A DNA stretch of 64,000 nt from an uncultured Rikenellaceae bacterium (GTDB lineage Bacteria; Bacteroidota; Bacteroidia; Bacteroidales; Rikenellaceae): assembly GCA_944415565.1 (NCBI GenBank), contig CALYBQ010000001.1:1-64000 (forward strand), given 5' to 3'. Shown piece after piece: positions 61,031 to 64,000 of this stretch; within the stretch, counting starts at the first letter, position 1, and every line of letters starts with the position of its first letter. Under the pieces are notes generated by a model. It did no database searches. It had not been told where the DNA came from and saw only the letters and a list, made by a program, of their open reading frames with translations. The translations under genes were made by a program, and so were the position numbers.

Positions 61031-62452
61031 CTAAAAATAGCTTGAGTTATCCCAACAATGCGTACACAATTCCTCTTTGGGAAGGCCGATAGCCTTAACC
61101 AGATCGTCCAGTTTTTGGAATTTGAGCGTATCCGCGCCGATTATCTTACGCATCGCCTCCACCATCTTGGCGTATCGCTCCGTCGTGGGATCGGCATACT
61201 CCTGCAACATTTCGTCCGAAAACTCTTCCGTCCCTTCGATGGATTTTATCACGCGGCGGGTGATAAGGTCGAAAGTCGAACGCGAGGTCGAGAAGTTCAG
61301 GAACACGCACGGATAGACCAACGGCGGACATGCTATGCGAATATGTATCGCCTTAGCCCCTGCCTCTGTCAACTTCACTATATTATCTTTCAACTGTGTG
61401 CCGCGCACTATGGAGTCGTCGCACAGCACCATATTGTTATCCCTGATAAGAGCTTCGTTTGGAATCAACTTCATCCGTGCGACCAGATCGCGCATATTCT
61501 GGTTCTGCGGCATGAAACTGCGAGGCCACGTCGGCGTATATTTCACGAACGGGCGCTTATAAGATATTTTCTTGCAATTTGCGAACCCGATAGCGTGGGC
61601 CACGCCCGAATCCGGAATACCTGCCACCAGATCGACATCCTTCAGGTCCGGATCGTTCTCGGCCATAGCGCACCCATTGCGGTAACGCGAATCCTCGACA
61701 TTGATCCCCTCGTAATACGACGATGGATAGCCGTAGTAAACCCACATGAACGAGCACACCTGCTTCTTCTTCCCCGCCGGCGTCACCTCCTGCAATCCGT
61801 CTGCTGTGACGAGCATCGTCTGTCCCGGGCCGAGCTCCATGTACGTGATATAATCGAGGTTGGCAAAAGCCGAGCTCTCGGTTGCGATCGCAAATCCGTA
61901 AGTGTTCTTCCCGATGATGACAGGGGTACGGCCGTACTTATCGCGTGACGCATATATTCCGTCTTTGGTCAGAATCATCATGGAGCACGATCCTTTAACC
62001 TTCTTTTGCACTATCTCTATACCCTCGCGGAACGAGTCCCCTGACGATACGAGTATGGCCACGAGCTCGGTCGCGTTTATCTGCGACGCGGACAACTCGG
62101 CGAAGTTCACCCTTTGGTCGAGCAATTCCTGTGTAAGCTCCTCTATATTGTCTATACGTCCGATAGCGACTACCGAGAAGCGCCCCAGATGCGAGGTCAG
62201 CGTAATCGGCTGCGACTCCATATCGCTTATAACGCCGAAGCCCATCTTGGCCCCTTCGAACCTCGGAAGTTCCGGCTCGAACTTGTTCCGGAAATAGGCG
62301 CTTTCGAGCGAGTGGATGGAACGCACGAAGTTCTCGTCCTGACAGAATGCCATTCCGGCTCTCTTAGTTCCCAAATGTGAATGATAATCAGTGCCGTAGA
62401 AAACGTCGGCAACGCAATCGCGCCGTGAAACGCATCCGAAAAATCCACTCAT
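61031..62452 (-). CDS. Amidophosphoribosyltransferase-like protein without the glutaminase cysteine
   Basis: 473 residues. N-terminal Ntn-type glutaminase-like domain (1-230) and C-terminal phosphoribosyltransferase domain with VLCDDSIVRGTQL, the PRPP-binding loop. In PurF the chain begins at Cys after removal of Met (MCGIxG) and that Cys is the glutaminase nucleophile; here it starts MSGFFGC with Ser at that place. The only nearby Cys is residue 7. Either ammonia replaces glutamine, or the enzyme has another function. From memory, this MSGFFG form is widespread in Bacteroidales beside a normal PurF. C-terminal CTHCWDN may bind metal. Single gene. Confidence 0.85.
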   Translation of the reverse strand: MSGFFGCVSRRDCVADVFYGTDYHSHLGTKRAGMAFCQDENFVRSIHSLESAYFRNKFEPELPRFEGAKMGFGVISDMESQPITLTSHLGRFSVVAIGRIDNIEELTQELLDQRVNFAELSASQINATELVAILVSSGDSFREGIEIVQKKVKGSCSMMILTKDGIYASRDKYGRTPVIIGKNTYGFAIATESSAFANLDYITYMELGPGQTMLVTADGLQEVTPAGKKKQVCSFMWVYYGYPSSYYEGINVEDSRYRNGCAMAENDPDLKDVDLVAGIPDSGVAHAIGFANCKKISYKRPFVKYTPTWPRSFMPQNQNMRDLVARMKLIPNEALIRDNNMVLCDDSIVRGTQLKDNIVKLTEAGAKAIHIRIACPPLVYPCVFLNFSTSRSTFDLITRRVIKSIEGTEEFSDEMLQEYADPTTERYAKMVEAMRKIIGADTLKFQKLDDLVKAIGLPKEELCTHCWDNSSYF

Positions 62453-62481
62453 AAGCGGTATTTGTATGGGTTATATGGTTG

Positions 62482-63123
62482 TTATTTCAGTTTCTTTCCG
62501 ATAAGCTGCATAAATTCCTCGCGGGTCTGTTGCTGCTTCATGAACACTCCCGTAAAAGCCGAGGTCGTCGTCACCGAGTTCTGCTTCTGTATTCCCCTCA
62601 TCTGCATGCACATATGACTGGCCTCTATCACTACGGCCACCCCCATCGGGTTGAGCGCCTCCTGTATGCAGTCGCGAATCTGTACCGTCAACCTCTCCTG
62701 CACCTGCAAGCGGCGGGCATATGCTTCCACCACTCGTGCGATCTTCGACAATCCGGTTATGAACCCGTTGGGAATATAAGCGACATGAGCCTTACCGTAG
62801 AAAGGCAACATATGGTGTTCGCACATCGAGTAAAGGTCAATATCCTTGACCAGCACCATTTGTTTATATTCTTCCGTGAATTTAGCCGAAAGTATTATCT
62901 CCTTCGGATCTTGGTTGCAGGCCCCTTTCGTGAGGAACGCCATAGCCTTGGCCACCCTTTCAGGTGTTTTGAGCAGACCCTCGCGTTCCGGGTCTTCCCC
63001 CAACAACGTCAGTATCTCTCGGTAATGTTCGGCAAGCTTCGCTATCTTCTCCTCGGAGAAGTTCTCCTGCATGTTATACAATTCGTCCATCGGGAATCTG
63101 TTCGGTCCGGCAAAATTAATCAT
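62482..63123 (-). CDS. folE: GTP cyclohydrolase I
   Basis: 213 residues from the ATG at 63123, which has GGGG 6 bases upstream and lies after the preceding gene's terminator; the ATG at 63090 ([14 protein letters not shown]) is the other option. Zinc and active-site motifs are intact ([38 protein letters not shown]). The enzyme makes dihydroneopterin triphosphate for folate or queuosine. Upstream in-frame sequence overlaps the terminator and is not used. Confidence 0.95.
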   Translation of the reverse strand: MINFAGPNRFPMDELYNMQENFSEEKIAKLAEHYREILTLLGEDPEREGLLKTPERVAKAMAFLTKGACNQDPKEIILSAKFTEEYKQMVLVKDIDLYSMCEHHMLPFYGKAHVAYIPNGFITGLSKIARVVEAYARRLQVQERLTVQIRDCIQEALNPMGVAVVIEASHMCMQMRGIQKQNSVTTTSAFTGVFMKQQQTREEFMQLIGKKLK

Positions 63124-63152
63124 AATACCCCGATAATAAAAACGGCTCAACA

Positions 63153-63180
63153 AAAAACCACCCCGCATGAGGTGGTTTTT
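63153..63180 (-). terminator. Terminator between the truncated gene and folE
   Basis: AAAAACCACC/GGTGGTTTTT (10-bp stem, 8-base loop) with T-runs both ways. It ends the upstream minus-strand gene and lies 30 bases before the folE ATG. Confidence 0.85.
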
Positions 63181-63247
63181 GCATTATACACAATATTTCC
63201 TTCCCGGTCGACGGGCTATCGGGTTCTTCGGGATTCACTATCGACGA

Positions 63248-64000
63248 TTAATTTTCCGGCGGGGCTGGAATCTCATCCTCTTCGAACACGCCCCTTGCAA
63301 TATTTATCGTCTTGGGATTCGAAAGCAGCATAACGCGCATAGGATTGAACTCACTGCCGAAATTCCTGACTGCCGCAAGGAACACTTTCTTGCCGTCGTA
63401 GCGGGCATCGTCGAAACCGCTCATCGAGAATGCGCCTCCCGGATATGTTATCGTTTCCACATACTCGCCAGCACCATCAAATATCTCTTCTTCGACCGTC
63501 CCTACCGGAATACTCTTCATTATGTCAGCCTCGCTACCCCACTGGCGCACCAGATAAGTCTGCCTTGCAGAAACCTGCCAAGGCTCCATGAAGATCAGAT
63601 AATAATCATCGACATCCTCCGCAAGCTCCTTGAATTTAACGTCTATACGGCCGTTGGTATAGCTGAACTGCCTTATTTTCTTGTCATCCTCGTTAGCGGC
63701 GAATTCATTCCACCCCGTAGTGAACTCATGCAACTCGGTAAAATTCCAATTGGCATATGCCTTTGCGCTCTGAACATTAGCGTTGGTAGCGGTAAAGACA
63801 TATGTCCCGTTAAGGTCCGTGAGAGCATCCCTATAACCGGTCTCTATGTCGGTTTCGAAAATACCCTGAAACGGGGTATATGACGCCACAGGACTCGCAA
63901 TACCCTCCCCTTTGGTGAAAGTATGGTTGATTATATCCACATTGCTCAGCGCCCAAGCCATCATATTGGGGACGAACACCGTCCTGATATTACCGGTATG
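63248..64000 (-). CDS. Hypothetical protein, N-terminal part outside the window
   Basis: About 250 residues are visible; the frame is open to the edge, and the first GTG (63979) is an internal Val codon. It ends ARGVFEEDEIPAPPEN. Segments such as FTATNANVQSAKAYANWNFTELHEF, DDYYLIFMEPWQVSARQTYL and YPGGAFSMSGFDDARYDGKKVFLAAVRNF look like a beta-rich secreted or surface protein of Bacteroidota. Family not recognised. A terminator follows. Confidence 0.7.
   Translation of the reverse strand, partial: HTGNIRTVFVPNMMAWALSNVDIINHTFTKGEGIASPVASYTPFQGIFETDIETGYRDALTDLNGTYVFTATNANVQSAKAYANWNFTELHEFTTGWNEFAANEDDKKIRQFSYTNGRIDVKFKELAEDVDDYYLIFMEPWQVSARQTYLVRQWGSEADIMKSIPVGTVEEEIFDGAGEYVETITYPGGAFSMSGFDDARYDGKKVFLAAVRNFGSEFNPMRVMLLSNPKTINIARGVFEEDEIPAPPEN

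Noticed and set aside
63124..63168. Upstream extension of folE
   Set aside because: Overlaps the terminator stem at 63153-63180, so cannot be part of the folE message.
1..64000. CRISPR array, diversity-generating retroelement or rRNA operon
   Set aside because: I saw no regularly spaced repeats, no reverse transcriptase and no rRNA sequence.

Overview
The window looks like a chromosomal segment of a Bacteroidota bacterium, most likely order Bacteroidales and perhaps an Alistipes/Rikenellaceae relative (family level is inference). Support comes from the order tRNA(Thr-Tyr-Gly)-tuf-tRNA-Trp-secE-nusG-rplKAJL-rpoB, from many TAnnTTTG -7 boxes of the Bacteroidota sigma factor type, from weak or absent Shine-Dalgarno sequences, from TonB-type outer membrane, BtuG-like and TamL/TamB-like proteins, and from an NBU-type mobilizable element.

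Layout. 1-7 kb is a minus-strand translation/transcription operon, from a promoter at 6991-7021 through three tRNAs, tuf, tRNA-Trp, secE, nusG and ribosomal protein genes into rpoB, which runs off the left edge. 7.3-18.7 kb is a housekeeping block: an atypical MutM-like glycosylase, an outer membrane receptor with a small secreted partner, hpf-xerC, a small membrane protein/HTH pair, rpsU, a four-repeat helix-hairpin-helix protein preceded by a structured RNA, ubiD and tRNA-Leu.

18.73-33.14 kb is an integrated mobilizable element of about 14.4 kb. It is bounded by a 15-bp direct repeat that is the 3' end of tRNA-Leu. It carries a tyrosine integrase, KilA-N protein, membrane protein, small HTH protein, SF3-type helicase, iteron-like repeats, TOPRIM primase, an oriT-like hairpin cluster and a relaxase. 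Its cargo is two secreted proteins behind a long hairpin RNA, a large UvrD-like helicase with a nuclease-like insertion, zinc ribbons and an HRDC-like end, and an unrecognised 323-residue protein. Both ends carry the same 24-bp repeat, best read as integrase arm sites, and the left end supplies a new terminator for the tRNA.

33.2-64 kb returns to the chromosome: FMN-riboswitch ribB, an HxlR/DJ-1 divergent pair, O-acetylhomoserine sulfhydrylase, a BtuG-like lipoprotein under a cobalamin riboswitch, OsmC, a GH125-GH76 mannosidase pair, a Cys-rich DUF5714 protein, CYTH, TamB/TamL-like export genes, a 53-residue Cys-rich protein, an SLC13 transporter, a metallophosphoesterase, a giant 2-hydroxyacyl-CoA dehydratase-activator-like protein in an operon with a TetR regulator, a PurF-like protein lacking the catalytic cysteine, folE, and a truncated gene at the right edge. 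Best candidates for new biology are the pseudoknot-capable RNA at 16331-16467, the helicase/unknown cargo of the element, the hairpin leader at 24976-25097, and the two enzymes lacking canonical nucleophiles (MutM-like, PurF-like).
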